DNA of 64,000 bases from Streptomyces sp. NBC_00102 (GTDB lineage: Bacteria; Actinomycetota; Actinomycetes; Streptomycetales; Streptomycetaceae). The notes beneath the pieces were generated by a model. That model had not been told where the DNA came from. It did no database searches and worked only from the letters and a program-made list of their open reading frames with translations. Location: the NCBI RefSeq assembly GCF_026343115.1, contig NZ_JAPEMC010000003.1, positions 595,521 to 659,520 on the forward strand. Direction: 5' to 3'. The position numbers and the translations under genes are program-made. This document shows, piece by piece, positions 1 to 9,614 of this stretch (positions are counted from its first letter, which is position 1; each line of letters begins with the position of its first letter).

Positions 1-1
1 C

Positions 2-2578
2 ACGAGCGGGCACGGCTTCGTGCTGGGCGCCGGCAGCTCCCCCGCTCTGACCGCCTGCCGTACGGAACGGACGTCGGGCCACGGGCTGTTCGTCACCGAA
101 CGCAGCCGGGGCACCTTCAAGGACTGCGTGTTCACCTCCGCGCGGGACGCGGGGATCCGCGTCAACGGGTTCGCCTCACCGGTGCTGACCGGGACCGTGG
201 TGGCGGATGCCAAAGCCGTCGGGGTACTTCTCGACGAGGACTCGGCGGGTGAGTTCGACCGCCTGGAGATACGGGACCCGGGCGGGTCCGGCATCGTCGT
301 ACGTACCGGTGCCAACCCGCTGCTGCGCCGCGCCACCGTCACCCGGCCGGGGTCGCACGGGGTGGAGGTCACCAAGGACGGGCGTGGCCGGCTGGAGGAG
401 TGCGTCGTCGAGGCGGCGGCCGGCTCGGCCGTGCACGTCTCGGGCCACGGCAACCTGCACGTCATCGGCAGCACGCTGCGGGCGGCGGCCGAGTCGGGCG
501 TGCACGTCGGGGCGCTCGGCACGGTCACCCTGCGCGACACCGCCGTCGAGGGAGCGTCCGGTGCGGGCGTCCGGATCGATCCGGAGGGCGAGGTGTCCGC
601 CGCGCGGGTGCGGGTCACCGGCTCGGGTGAGCACGGGGTGCTGGTCGCCGCGGGCGCGCGGGCTGCCCTGAAGTCCTGCGAGGTGTCCGGGTCCGGCGCC
701 GACGGAGTGCGGGTCGAGGGCACCGACCCGGCTTCGCTGACCGGATGCACGGTACGGGACAACCGGGGCAGCGGGCTGCGCCAGGCGGTACCCGGCGACC
801 GGCTCGCCGTCGATGGCCTGACCAGTACGGACAACGGTGCTCCGGACGCCTGGGGCAGCGCGGCGGGTGCCGAGGCGGCGGGCGGTGGACGGCTGCCGGG
901 AGGCGCGGTCCCGACGGCCGCGGAACCGGACGGCGACACCGGCCCGGTGGCCGAGCTGGAGTCTCTGATCGGTCTCGCCGACGTGAAGCAGCAGGTCCTG
1001 ACGCTGATCAACCTGAACCGGCTGGCACAGCGGCGCGCCAGCCTCGGTATGCCGGCCCCGCCGATGAGCCGCCACCTGGTGTTCGCGGGCCCGCCCGGCA
1101 CCGGCAAGACGACGGTGGCCCGGCTGTACGGGTCGATCCTCGCGTCGCTCGGAGCGCTGCGCAGCGGGCACCTGGTGGAGGTCTCGCGGGCCGACCTGGT
1201 GGCCCAGATCGTGGGCGGCACCGCGATCAAGACCACCGAGACGTTCAACAAGGCTTTGGGCGGGGTGCTGTTCGTCGACGAGGCCTACACCCTGGTGTCC
1301 GACGGGGGCGGTTCGGGCGCGGACTTCGGCCGGGAGGCCATCGACACGCTGGTGAAGCTGATGGAGGACCACCGGGAGGACGTGGTGGTCGTGGCGGCCG
1401 GCTACCCGGAGGAGATGACCGGTTTCCTCGCCTCCAACCCTGGTCTGGCCTCCCGGTTCACCCGCACCGTGGAGTTCACCGACTACACCTCGGACGAGCT
1501 GGTCACCATTGTCGAACGGATGTGCACAGGGCACCGCTACGAGCTCGAACCGGCGGCCAGGACCGCGTTGCGCGGCCACTTCGACGCCATTCCGCGCGAC
1601 GCGTCGTTCGGCAACGGGCGTACCGCGCGCAAGGTGTTCGAGGAGATGGTGGACCGTCAGGCGTCCAGGCTGGCAGGCATGGTGGAGGTCAACGAACGCG
1701 ATCTGTCGGTACTGACCTCGACGGACGTCGGCGTCGGCGCGGCCGTGGACGCCAAGGCCGACGACGACCCGCTGCTGCGGCTGGACGCGCTGGTGGGGCT
1801 CGCCGCGGTCAAGCGGGAGGTGGGTGACCTGGTCAATCTGCTGGCCACCGCACGCCGCCGCGCCGAGGCCGGGCTGCCCGCACCTCGCATCAGCAACCAC
1901 CTGGTCTTCACGGGCCCGCCCGGTACCGGAAAGACGACGGTGGCCCGGCTGTACGGGGAACTGCTGGCCTCGCTCGGTGTGCTGCCCCGCGGCCAGCTGG
2001 TCGAGGTGTCGCGGGCCGACCTGGTGGGCCGGTGGGTCGGGCACACCGCGCAGCTCACGAAGGAGGTGTTCACGCGGGCGCTCGGCGGTGTGCTGTTCAT
2101 CGACGAGGCGTACACCCTCACCCCCGCCGGAAGCGGCGGTTCCTCCGACTTCGGCCAGGAGGCGGTGGACACCCTCCTGAAGCTGATGGAGGACCACCGC
2201 GACGAGGTGGTGGTGATCGCGGCGGGCTACACCGAGGAGATGGCGCGCTTCCTGGGCTCCAACCCTGGTCTCGCGTCCCGTTTCCCCCGGCATGTCGAGT
2301 TCCCCGACTATTCCTCCGACGAGCTGGTCACGATCGTGCGCCAGCACGCCGTCGACAACGGCTACGAGTGCGCGCCCGGCGCCGCCACCGCGCTGCGCGC
2401 GTACTTCGACGGGCTGCCCAGGGGGCGCTCGTTCGGCAACGCACGTCTCGCGCGGCAGACCCTGGAGGAGATGATGACGCGTCAGGCCGGGCGGCTGAGC
2501 GCGGTCGCGGCTCCGAGCCTGGAGGATCTGCAGCTCCTGCTGCCGGAGGACCTGACCGGCCTGCCGCAGCCTTCCTGA
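2..2578 (+). CDS. Beta-helix plus double AAA+ ATPase, EccA-like (5' end outside window)
   Basis: The reading frame is open from base 2, so the GTG at 20 is not a convincing start and the N-terminus lies outside the window. Roughly the first 290 residues are short repeats rich in 'SGHG/V', 'AxG' and 'GVRV' turns, as in right-handed parallel beta-helices. Two CbxX/CfqX-type AAA+ modules follow. Counting from the GTG at 20, module one has Walker A GPPGTGKTT near residue 357 and Walker B VLFVDEAYTL near 416. Module two has the same Walker A near 631 and VLFIDEAYTL near 690. The two modules are close paralogues with matching 'SNPGLASRF' sensor regions. EccA ATPases of mycobacterial ESX systems carry one such CbxX-type module and are proposed to handle substrates or chaperones in the cytosol. 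The neighbouring mycosin and EccC genes support a T7SS role. Fusion to a beta-helix is the unusual part. The family is confident; the role is inferred. Confidence 0.85.
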   Translation, partial: TSGHGFVLGAGSSPALTACRTERTSGHGLFVTERSRGTFKDCVFTSARDAGIRVNGFASPVLTGTVVADAKAVGVLLDEDSAGEFDRLEIRDPGGSGIVVRTGANPLLRRATVTRPGSHGVEVTKDGRGRLEECVVEAAAGSAVHVSGHGNLHVIGSTLRAAAESGVHVGALGTVTLRDTAVEGASGAGVRIDPEGEVSAARVRVTGSGEHGVLVAAGARAALKSCEVSGSGADGVRVEGTDPASLTGCTVRDNRGSGLRQAVPGDRLAVDGLTSTDNGAPDAWGSAAGAEAAGGGRLPGGAVPTAAEPDGDTGPVAELESLIGLADVKQQVLTLINLNRLAQRRASLGMPAPPMSRHLVFAGPPGTGKTTVARLYGSILASLGALRSGHLVEVSRADLVAQIVGGTAIKTTETFNKALGGVLFVDEAYTLVSDGGGSGADFGREAIDTLVKLMEDHREDVVVVAAGYPEEMTGFLASNPGLASRFTRTVEFTDYTSDELVTIVERMCTGHRYELEPAARTALRGHFDAIPRDASFGNGRTARKVFEEMVDRQASRLAGMVEVNERDLSVLTSTDVGVGAAVDAKADDDPLLRLDALVGLAAVKREVGDLVNLLATARRRAEAGLPAPRISNHLVFTGPPGTGKTTVARLYGELLASLGVLPRGQLVEVSRADLVGRWVGHTAQLTKEVFTRALGGVLFIDEAYTLTPAGSGGSSDFGQEAVDTLLKLMEDHRDEVVVIAAGYTEEMARFLGSNPGLASRFPRHVEFPDYSSDELVTIVRQHAVDNGYECAPGAATALRAYFDGLPRGRSFGNARLARQTLEEMMTRQAGRLSAVAAPSLEDLQLLLPEDLTGLPQPS

Positions 2579-2666
2579 GAGCTGCCCGGCCGTCCCGCCG
2601 CGCAGTGCTTCCCGGACTCCGGATGCCCACGCATCCTGGACCTCACCGAACAGAGGAACGCCCCGC

Positions 2667-3869
2667 ATGCACCGCCGTACGACCGTTCTGCTGCTCTGCA
2701 CGGCTCTCACCGCACTGCCGGTCCGGCTCGCTCTCGCGGACGACGGCGACGGACAGGTGGTGCTGCCGGGGGTCCCTGAGCGACTGTCCCCGCAGCAGGC
2801 GTGTACGACCGCCGAGGGCCGTGCCACCTCCGACGCCCCCTGGACGCGCCAGGCGCTCGGCCTGGACCAGGTGTGGACCTTGTCGCAGGGGCGGGGCGTG
2901 ACGGTCGCGATCGTCGGCACCGGGGTGAGCGACGGGCCCGCCGTGCTGGCCGGCCGGGTCGACGCGGTGGGTGACGCGGACGATGACTGCGTGGGACGGG
3001 GGACCTTCCAGGCGGGTCTCGTCGCGGGGGCGGCCACTCCCGGCCAGGGCTTTGCCGGGGTCGCCCCACAGGCGAGGATCCTGGCCGTACGGGGCACGGG
3101 CGTCCGTGGCGAATCCGATCCGGCACGGCTGGCGGCCGGGGTGCGGGCGGCGGCGGAGCGCGGGGCCGGTGTGATCGTCGTGTCCGCGCCGCTGAACGGC
3201 GCGGACAAGGCGGTACGGGCGGCTCTGGCGGTGGCCGAGGCAAAGGATTCCCTGGTGGTGGCCCCGGCGGCGGCGGACAGCGTGCCGCTGTCCACCGGCA
3301 CCGATGCCCCCGCCGAACCCGCTCCCGCGCCTCCGGAGAACGTCCTCGCCGTACTGGACACCGGCCCTCAGGGCACCCGTCCGGACAGTGCCCCTCCCTA
3401 TACGCGCGCCGACCTCACCGCGCCCGGTGACGCGCTCGTCGGCCCGGGCCCGGTGGGCGGCGGAATGTGGACGGGCTCCGGCGCGTCACTCGCGGCGGCG
3501 GTGACGGCGGGCGCGGCGGCGCTGGTGCGCTCCTACCACCCGGAGCTGAACGCGGCCCAGGTGCGGGAGAGGCTGCTGCGCACGGCGTACCCGGCGGACC
3601 TGCCCGCTCTGGACCCCTACGGCGCGGTGGCGGGTGCCCAGGCTCCGGCCGTGCGAGCGGCGGCGGACCGTCCGGACCCGGTGCGGCTGGTCCCGCCGCC
3701 GGACAGCGGGGGCGCCAGGAACACCGCGCTGCTGGTGACTGTGGGCGCCGCGGGGGTGGCCCTGCTCGTGGCGTTCCTCGCGGTGGTGCTTCCGCGGGGC
3801 CGGGCCAGGGGCTGGCGGCCGGGCCGCGTGGGCGCCGGGGACGCCCACGGGCGCGGCGGGACCGCCTGA
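2667..3869 (+). CDS. mycP: Mycosin-like S8 family protein, probable pseudoprotease
   Basis: This 400-residue protein has the layout of a T7SS mycosin: a signal peptide (about residues 1-24), an S8 subtilisin-like domain, a Pro-rich stretch and a C-terminal membrane helix (about 350-372) ending in an Arg-rich tail. Mycosins are membrane-anchored serine proteases that stabilise the ESX channel and clip substrates. The catalytic motifs are degraded. The usual 'DTG/DSG' is VGTGV (Gly at residue 84), the usual 'GHGT' is GRGT (Arg at 111), and the usual 'AAGN' oxyanion segment reads APAAADS. Only the serine of the 'GTSxA' motif survives, as GAS274LA. The ATG has a GAGG upstream. The gene sits between the EccA-like gene and eccC, which is convergent with it. 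The fold is likely intact, so a structural role is more plausible than proteolysis. A second, active mycosin elsewhere in the genome would fit. Confidence 0.8.
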   Translation: MHRRTTVLLLCTALTALPVRLALADDGDGQVVLPGVPERLSPQQACTTAEGRATSDAPWTRQALGLDQVWTLSQGRGVTVAIVGTGVSDGPAVLAGRVDAVGDADDDCVGRGTFQAGLVAGAATPGQGFAGVAPQARILAVRGTGVRGESDPARLAAGVRAAAERGAGVIVVSAPLNGADKAVRAALAVAEAKDSLVVAPAAADSVPLSTGTDAPAEPAPAPPENVLAVLDTGPQGTRPDSAPPYTRADLTAPGDALVGPGPVGGGMWTGSGASLAAAVTAGAAALVRSYHPELNAAQVRERLLRTAYPADLPALDPYGAVAGAQAPAVRAAADRPDPVRLVPPPDSGGARNTALLVTVGAAGVALLVAFLAVVLPRGRARGWRPGRVGAGDAHGRGGTA

Positions 3870-3897
3870 CGGCCGGGGTATGTCCGGCGGATCAGGA

Positions 3898-3919
3898 CCG
3901 GACAGGACGCGGCGTCCGG
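3898..3919. terminator. Weak hairpin between convergent mycP and eccC
   Basis: CCGGAC and GTCCGG pair around a 10-base loop in the gap between the convergent mycosin and eccC genes. A bidirectional terminator is expected here, but there is no T-run, as is common in actinobacteria, and the stem is short. Confidence 0.3.
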
Positions 3920-4036
3920 TGCGGTACATCGCAAGGCGCTGGAATGCCCGCATCGCGGAGCGACTCGGGCGTTGGGCAACGCCACGAGGCGCCGTGCCGG
4001 ACGCCGCGGACCCGGTCAAGATCCGCAGGACACACC

Positions 4037-7000
4037 CTATTCCTCCCGTTCCTCCTGTGTCGGCGCCACCTCGCGGGGCAGCGCTATCTGGACGAGCGCG
4101 GCCTTGCGGCGGGCGATCCGCAGCGCACGCCCCGGCGGCAGGATCCTCGGGTTGACGCTGTCGAAGACGTATCCCTCCGAGGGCGGGCAGGACAGCTGGA
4201 TGGCCGTGGAGTTGACCTCCTGGAGCTTGCGCATCAGGGGGTCCATGCGCGACGCGCCGGTCGAGGCGCGGGCCACCACCAGGTGGAGGCCGACCTCGTA
4301 GCCGAGCGGAATGTGCGGCAGCAGCGGTTCGAAGGGGCCACTGAAGCCGGTGCCGACCATCTCGTAGTCGTCGACGAGCACGAACACGCGCGGCCCGGTC
4401 CACCAGTCGGCCCGCCGCATCCGGGCCGGGGAGATGTCCTCGCCCGGGGCGCGGATGACCATCGCCCGGGTGACCCCGTCGACGAGTTCGCGCAGCGGGT
4501 CCGCCGCCACCGCGTGGCCGAGCCGGTACTCCTCGGGGACCGCCTCGACGAGCTCGCGGCGGTAGTCCACGACCAGGATGCGCGCCTGCTGGGGGGTGTG
4601 GGTCGCGACGATCTGCTGGACGATCAGCCGCAGCGCACTGGTCTTGCCGCTCTCCGTGTCCCCGACCAGCATCAGGTGCGGGCTTTGGGTGAAGTCGTGC
4701 CAGACCGGGGCGAGTTCGGCTTCGTCCAGGCCGAACGGGACGCGCAGCGGCCGCTCCGGGTCCGCCGGCGGCAGGTCGGCGGCGGTGAGGTGGGCCGGCA
4801 GCATGCGGACGGGCGGGGCCGGCGGGGCGTCCCAGTTCTCCGCGACGGCCTCGACGAGGTCCGCGAGGGCGTCGGTGAGGTCCTCCGCGTCCTCGCCGCC
4901 GTCGATGCGCGGGAGCGCGGCGAGGAAGTGGAGCTTCTCGTTGCTCAGGCCGCGTCCGGGAACCGCGGGCACGGTGCCGGCCTTGCGGATGTCGATGGCG
5001 GAGTCCATCGGGTCGCCCATCCGCAGCTCCAGGCGGTTGCCGACCTGGTCGCGGACGGCGGCGGAGAGCTCCACCCAGCGGGAGGTGCTGACCATGAGGT
5101 GGACACCGTAGTTGAGGCCCCGGGTGGCGATGCCGTTGAAGACGGCCATGTCGTCGAACATGTCACTGCGCACCGTGGACCAGCCGTCCACGACGAGGAA
5201 GACGTCACCGAACGGCTCGTCCGGGTACTGCCCTTCGGCCCGCCGCCTGCGGTAGGTGGCCATGGAGTCGATGCCCTGCTCCTGGAAGAACAGTTCCCGC
5301 CGGTTGAGCAGCGAGGTGACCTCGGCGAGGGTGCGGGAGATCCGTTCCCGGTCGAGACGGCCCGCGACCCCGCCGACGTGCGGCAGTCCGGTGAGGCCGA
5401 GCAACGCGCCGCCCCCGAAGTCCAGGCAGTAGAACTGCACTTCGCGCGGGGTGTGGGTGAGGGCGAGCGCGGTGATGAGGGTTCGCAGCACGGTGGACTT
5501 GCCGCTCTGCGGTCCCCCTGCGACGGCGAGGTGTCCGCCCGCGCCGGAGAAGTCGACGGTGAGCAGGTCGCGCACCTGGTCGAAGGGCTTGTCGACGATG
5601 CCGACGGGGACGCGCAGCTTGCCCCGGTCGGCGAAACCCGTCGTGGTGAAGCCGAAGTCGGGGTCCGGGACCAGGGGCGGCAGCAGTGCGTCGAGGGCGG
5701 GCGGGGCGCCCAGCGGAGGCAGCCACACCTGGCGGGCGGGCGGGCCGCTGTCGCTCAGCCGGTCGAGGGCGAGCGCGAGGAGGGTCTCGCCGGAGTCGGG
5801 CTCCGATGCCACCGGTTCAGGGGCGACGGGCAGGGTGCGCGGCACCACCCAGCCGGTGCCCCACGGCACGACCTGGCGGGCGATCTGCGCCTGCTGGGCG
5901 GCGCCGCGCCTGCTCGTGTACGCCCCGGAGACGTACGCGGCGCGGAACCGGGTCAGCGCTTCGACGCCGCTCTTCAGGTAACCGCTGCCGGGGGTGGGAG
6001 GCAGGTGGTACGCGTCGGGGACGCCGAGCACGCCCCGGCTCTCGATCGCGGAGAAGGTACGCAGGCCGATGCGGTAGGAGAGGTGGGACTCCAGCTGGTG
6101 CATGCGGCCCTCCTCCAGCCGCTGTGAGGCGAGCAGGAGGTGGACGCCGAGCGAGCGGCCGAGGCGGCCGATCATCACGAAGAGCTCCATGAAGTCACGG
6201 TGTGCGGACAGGAGTTCGGAGAACTCGTCGACGACGATGAAGAGCGAGGGCAGCGGTGCCAGCGGGGTGCCGGAGGCGCGGGCCTTCTCGTACTCCAGCA
6301 CGGAGGAGTAGTTCCCGGCCCGGCGCAACAGTTCCTGACGTCGCATCAGTTCACCATGCAGGGCGTCCTGCATGCGTCCGACGAGAGGGAGTTCCTCCGC
6401 AAGGTTCGTGATGACGGCCGAGGTGTGCGGCAGTTCGTCCATTCCGAGGAAGGTGGCGCCGCCCTTGAAGTCGACGAGCACGAAGTTGAGGGTCTCGGAG
6501 GAGTGGGTGAGCGCCAGGCCCAGCACCAGGGTGCGCAGCAGTTCGCTCTTGCCGGAGCCGGTGGCGCCGATGAGCATGCCGTGCGGGCCCATACCGCCCT
6601 GGGCGGACTCCTTGATGTCGAGTTCGACGGGCAGCCCGTCCTCGCCGACGGCTATCGGCACCCGCAGCCGGCCACGGCTCTCCAGCGGGCGGCTGTCCCA
6701 CAGCTTGGCGGGATCGTGGCGGCGCAGGTCCACGATACCGAGCAGGGAGGTGAGTTCGGTGTCGGAGACGAACGGCTCTGCCGAGACCGCACCGCCGCCG
6801 AGGCGGTACGGGGCGAGCCGGGCGGCCAGCGTACGGGCGGCGGACGGACCGAGCGTGTCGGGTTCACCCAGCAGGGTGGACTGCTCCTTGCGTTCGCGGT
6901 CGGTGCGCACCAGATGGAGTCCGTCGTCGTCGATGCGCAGCCGCAGTGTGCCGCGGGCGGGCTTCCAGGCCAGCGTCTGCGACAGGTCGAGGACGACGGC

Positions 7001-8014
7001 GTTGCGGTACCCGGCTCCTTCGAGGCGGTGGCCGCCCGGCACGGTGCCGCCGTCCACGACGACGACGGTGAAGGGCTCGTCGCGGCCGGGCGCGGTCTCC
7101 GGGTCGAAGGGCGGGCGTTCGGTGAAGTCCGCACCGAGCAGCTCGTCCAGCTCCACGAGTCCCGCAGCGACGGTACGGGCCTGCCCCGCACCGTCGCGCT
7201 GGTAGGCGTGCTGGGTGTGCGGCAGCCACTTCACCCACTCCCAGTCGGCGCGCCGCGCGTCGGAGACGCAGAGCGCGACGGTGAGTTCCTCGGGGGCGTG
7301 GAAGGCCGCGAGCTGGGCGATCAGGGCGCGGGCGAGGGAACGGGCCCGCTCCTCGTCGCCGTGCACGAGAATCCGCGACCATGCGCGCAGGTAGAGGGCG
7401 ATGGGCTGGCCGGGCACGGTTCCGTAGGCCCGGATGAAGCTGCGCAGGGCGTGCGCGGTGAGCGGTTCCAGGTCTTCGACGGGCTTGGTGGCCAGCGGGG
7501 CGAGCCGGGTGCCGAGCTTCTGCTCGCCGACTGCGACACGGACCTCCGCGAAGTCCTCGTCGGCGGGGCGGCGTTCCCACTGCCGGCTGGTACCGGTCAG
7601 CGCCCACAGTCCGGCCGGGTCCGGGTGACGCCACGCCAGGGCCTTCTGCTGATCGGCCACCGCGCGGCGGATCTTGCGCCGGGTCTGGGCCAGGTACCGC
7701 AGGTAGTCCCGTCGCTCGCCCTTGAGCTTGCGCTTGCGTTCGCCCGCGCTGCGCATCAGTTGTCCGACGAGCATCGCGACGGACGAGAGCAGCATCAGCC
7801 CGATGGCCAGGTAGCTGAAGGTGGTCGCCTGGCCGGGCCTGATGAACATCATCATCATGGCGATCGACGTCAGGCCCATGGGGAGGTACATCCACATGGC
7901 CGAGGTGTTCGGCTCCGCCTCCGGGAGGGCGGGCGGTTCCTGGAGACTTATCTCGCCGTCCGGCATGTCGGGGCCCCGCCTGCGGGCGGGACGACGGAAC
8001 AGAACGGTGCTCAC
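4037..8014 (-). CDS. eccC: T7SS ATPase EccC, fused three-ATPase form
   Basis: At 1,325 residues this is the motor ATPase of an ESX/T7SS. The N-terminus is cytosolic, two membrane helices lie around residues 40-85, and three FtsK/SpoIIIE-type ATPase domains follow. Walker A motifs are GATGSGKS (about residue 482), GGPQSGKS (about 832) and GDTESGKT (about 1116). Hydrophobic Walker B strands FVLVDFKGG, FYCLDFGGG and RILVVDY go with them. In mycobacteria this function is often split into EccCa and EccCb; here it is one chain. EccC binds WXG100 dimers through its last ATPase domain and drives export. The GTG start is preceded by GAGGAG about 10 bases upstream. The gene is transcribed away from eccD, so it shares a divergent promoter region with the main operon. 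All three P-loops look intact, which matters because the neighbouring mycosin is degraded. Confidence 0.95.
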   Translation of the reverse strand: MSTVLFRRPARRRGPDMPDGEISLQEPPALPEAEPNTSAMWMYLPMGLTSIAMMMMFIRPGQATTFSYLAIGLMLLSSVAMLVGQLMRSAGERKRKLKGERRDYLRYLAQTRRKIRRAVADQQKALAWRHPDPAGLWALTGTSRQWERRPADEDFAEVRVAVGEQKLGTRLAPLATKPVEDLEPLTAHALRSFIRAYGTVPGQPIALYLRAWSRILVHGDEERARSLARALIAQLAAFHAPEELTVALCVSDARRADWEWVKWLPHTQHAYQRDGAGQARTVAAGLVELDELLGADFTERPPFDPETAPGRDEPFTVVVVDGGTVPGGHRLEGAGYRNAVVLDLSQTLAWKPARGTLRLRIDDDGLHLVRTDRERKEQSTLLGEPDTLGPSAARTLAARLAPYRLGGGAVSAEPFVSDTELTSLLGIVDLRRHDPAKLWDSRPLESRGRLRVPIAVGEDGLPVELDIKESAQGGMGPHGMLIGATGSGKSELLRTLVLGLALTHSSETLNFVLVDFKGGATFLGMDELPHTSAVITNLAEELPLVGRMQDALHGELMRRQELLRRAGNYSSVLEYEKARASGTPLAPLPSLFIVVDEFSELLSAHRDFMELFVMIGRLGRSLGVHLLLASQRLEEGRMHQLESHLSYRIGLRTFSAIESRGVLGVPDAYHLPPTPGSGYLKSGVEALTRFRAAYVSGAYTSRRGAAQQAQIARQVVPWGTGWVVPRTLPVAPEPVASEPDSGETLLALALDRLSDSGPPARQVWLPPLGAPPALDALLPPLVPDPDFGFTTTGFADRGKLRVPVGIVDKPFDQVRDLLTVDFSGAGGHLAVAGGPQSGKSTVLRTLITALALTHTPREVQFYCLDFGGGALLGLTGLPHVGGVAGRLDRERISRTLAEVTSLLNRRELFFQEQGIDSMATYRRRRAEGQYPDEPFGDVFLVVDGWSTVRSDMFDDMAVFNGIATRGLNYGVHLMVSTSRWVELSAAVRDQVGNRLELRMGDPMDSAIDIRKAGTVPAVPGRGLSNEKLHFLAALPRIDGGEDAEDLTDALADLVEAVAENWDAPPAPPVRMLPAHLTAADLPPADPERPLRVPFGLDEAELAPVWHDFTQSPHLMLVGDTESGKTSALRLIVQQIVATHTPQQARILVVDYRRELVEAVPEEYRLGHAVAADPLRELVDGVTRAMVIRAPGEDISPARMRRADWWTGPRVFVLVDDYEMVGTGFSGPFEPLLPHIPLGYEVGLHLVVARASTGASRMDPLMRKLQEVNSTAIQLSCPPSEGYVFDSVNPRILPPGRALRIARRKAALVQIALPREVAPTQEEREE

Positions 8015-8210
8015 GCGGAATGTGCTCCTCGGGCTCGTCGCCTCTGAGGCGGTGGGGAGGCAGGGGATCCGGGGCGGTTCGGCACGAAGGACGTGAATGC
8101 CCCGCTCGGAACGGTCGCATCAGCGGCCGACGGCCTGACGCGAGATCAAAGGTAGTGTGCGGCCATCGACTTTGGTATCCCGCCCCTCGGAGAGGTGTGG
8201 CCCCGCCGCA
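8015..8210. promoter_or_regulatory. Divergent eccC/eccD intergenic promoter region
   Basis: The 196 bases between the divergent starts of eccC and eccD must hold promoters for both directions if both are transcribed from here. I could not place convincing -35/-10 pairs, and I see no clear inverted repeat that would serve as an operator. Confidence 0.45.
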
Positions 8211-9602
8211 ATGACAGACATATCCACCCCCGGCCTGTGTCGGCTCTCGGTGAGAACCCAGGAACGGATCATCGATCTGGCGGTTCCCGCCGACGTGCCC
8301 GTGTCCGACCTGCTGCCCATCCTCCTCGACCACGCCGGCCACGACCTGGCGGAGAAGGGGATCGAACACGGCGGCTGGGTGCTGCAACGCCTGGGCGAGG
8401 AGCCCCTGGACGAGGAGCGCACCCCGGAGGGTCTGGCCCTGCGGGACGGCGAGACGCTGTTCCTCCGCCCCCGCACCGAGGCGCTGCCGCCGGTCCACTT
8501 CGACGACCTGGTGGACGGGGTCGCCGGCACGATGCGCGACCGCCCGCACGGCTGGGAGGCGCGGACCAGCCGATGGCTGCTGCGCGGCACAGCGGTGGTG
8601 CTCCTCGCGGCCGGGCTGCTGGTGCTGGCGCTGCCGGGCGGCTCCGCACCGCTGCGGGCCGCGGTCGCGGCCGGCACCGGACTGCTGGTGCTGTTCGGAG
8701 CCGCCACGGCGAGCCGGGCCGTGGGCGACTCCGCGGCCGGCGCCGCACTCGGTGTCCTCGTCGCGCCGTATCTGGGGCTGGCCGGTGCGCTGCTGCCCAG
8801 TGGAGACGCGGACGCGCACCTGACGGGGGCGCGGCTGCTCGCCGGTTCGGCGGCGGCAGCGGGCGGGGCGGTGCTGGCGGTGGCCGCGGTCGCGGCCTTC
8901 GTGCCCCTGCTGCTGAGCGTGGCGGCGGTCGCGCTCGCGGGCGCCCTGTGGGGTGCCCTGATGCTGGTCACCGACTGGCCGGCCGCGCACGCGGCGAGCG
9001 TCCTCGCGGTCCTCACGGTCGTCTTCGGCGGCCTCGTCCCGGGTATCGCCTTCCGGCTGTCCGGACTGCGGCTGCCCGCCCTGCCGACCAACGCCGAGCA
9101 GCTCCAAGAAGGCATCGAGCCGCACCCCAGCCAGGTCGTGGTGAGCCGCACCGCGCTCGCCGAGGAGTGGATGACCGCCATGTACGCGGGGACCGGTCTG
9201 GTCTGCGCGATGGTCGTGACCGCCCTCGTCGTGGTCCGCCCGGACACCGCCGCCGTGGTCACCGCCGCGGTCCTGTGCCTGCTTCTGATCCTGCACGCGC
9301 GCGGCATCGGCAACGTGTGGCAGCGGCCGGCGGTCATGCTCCCGGGCCTGTACGGCCTGGTCCTGATGGCGGTGCGGGCCGCCGTCTCGCTGGACGCCGG
9401 GCAGCGCCCGCTCCTCGTCGCGGCGCTCGTCGCCGCCGCCGTGTCGGCGGCCATCGCCTCGTGGACGGTGCCCGGCCGTCGGATGCTGCCCTACTGGGGC
9501 CGGGCGGCCGACATCCTGCACAGTTTGCTCGCCGTCGCCCTGATCCCGCTGACCCTGTGGGTGTTGGGCGTGTACACGGCCCTGCGCACCGCCAACGGCT
9601 GA
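8211..9602 (+). CDS. eccD: T7SS integral membrane channel protein EccD
   Basis: This 463-residue protein has the EccD layout. About 90 N-terminal residues form a ubiquitin-like (YukD-type) domain beginning LCRLSVRTQERIIDLAVP. Some 10-11 hydrophobic helices run from about residue 120 to the end. EccD forms the membrane cavity of the ESX complex, with two copies per protomer. The ATG at 8211 is chosen because the ubiquitin-like fold begins immediately after it; the frame is open further upstream to 8157 but that extension adds nothing recognisable. The stop is 12 bases before eccB, so the two are almost certainly co-transcribed. Confidence 0.93.
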   Translation: MTDISTPGLCRLSVRTQERIIDLAVPADVPVSDLLPILLDHAGHDLAEKGIEHGGWVLQRLGEEPLDEERTPEGLALRDGETLFLRPRTEALPPVHFDDLVDGVAGTMRDRPHGWEARTSRWLLRGTAVVLLAAGLLVLALPGGSAPLRAAVAAGTGLLVLFGAATASRAVGDSAAGAALGVLVAPYLGLAGALLPSGDADAHLTGARLLAGSAAAAGGAVLAVAAVAAFVPLLLSVAAVALAGALWGALMLVTDWPAAHAASVLAVLTVVFGGLVPGIAFRLSGLRLPALPTNAEQLQEGIEPHPSQVVVSRTALAEEWMTAMYAGTGLVCAMVVTALVVVRPDTAAVVTAAVLCLLLILHARGIGNVWQRPAVMLPGLYGLVLMAVRAAVSLDAGQRPLLVAALVAAAVSAAIASWTVPGRRMLPYWGRAADILHSLLAVALIPLTLWVLGVYTALRTANG

Positions 9603-9614
9603 GGGGCGTACGAC

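Noticed and set aside
176..3361. Very long antisense ORF (over 1,000 codons) opposite the EccA-like and mycosin genes
   Set aside because: It is a codon-bias shadow: the plus-strand frames contain AAA+ and S8 motifs, while the antisense translation is Arg/Ala/Pro/His-rich without any motif.
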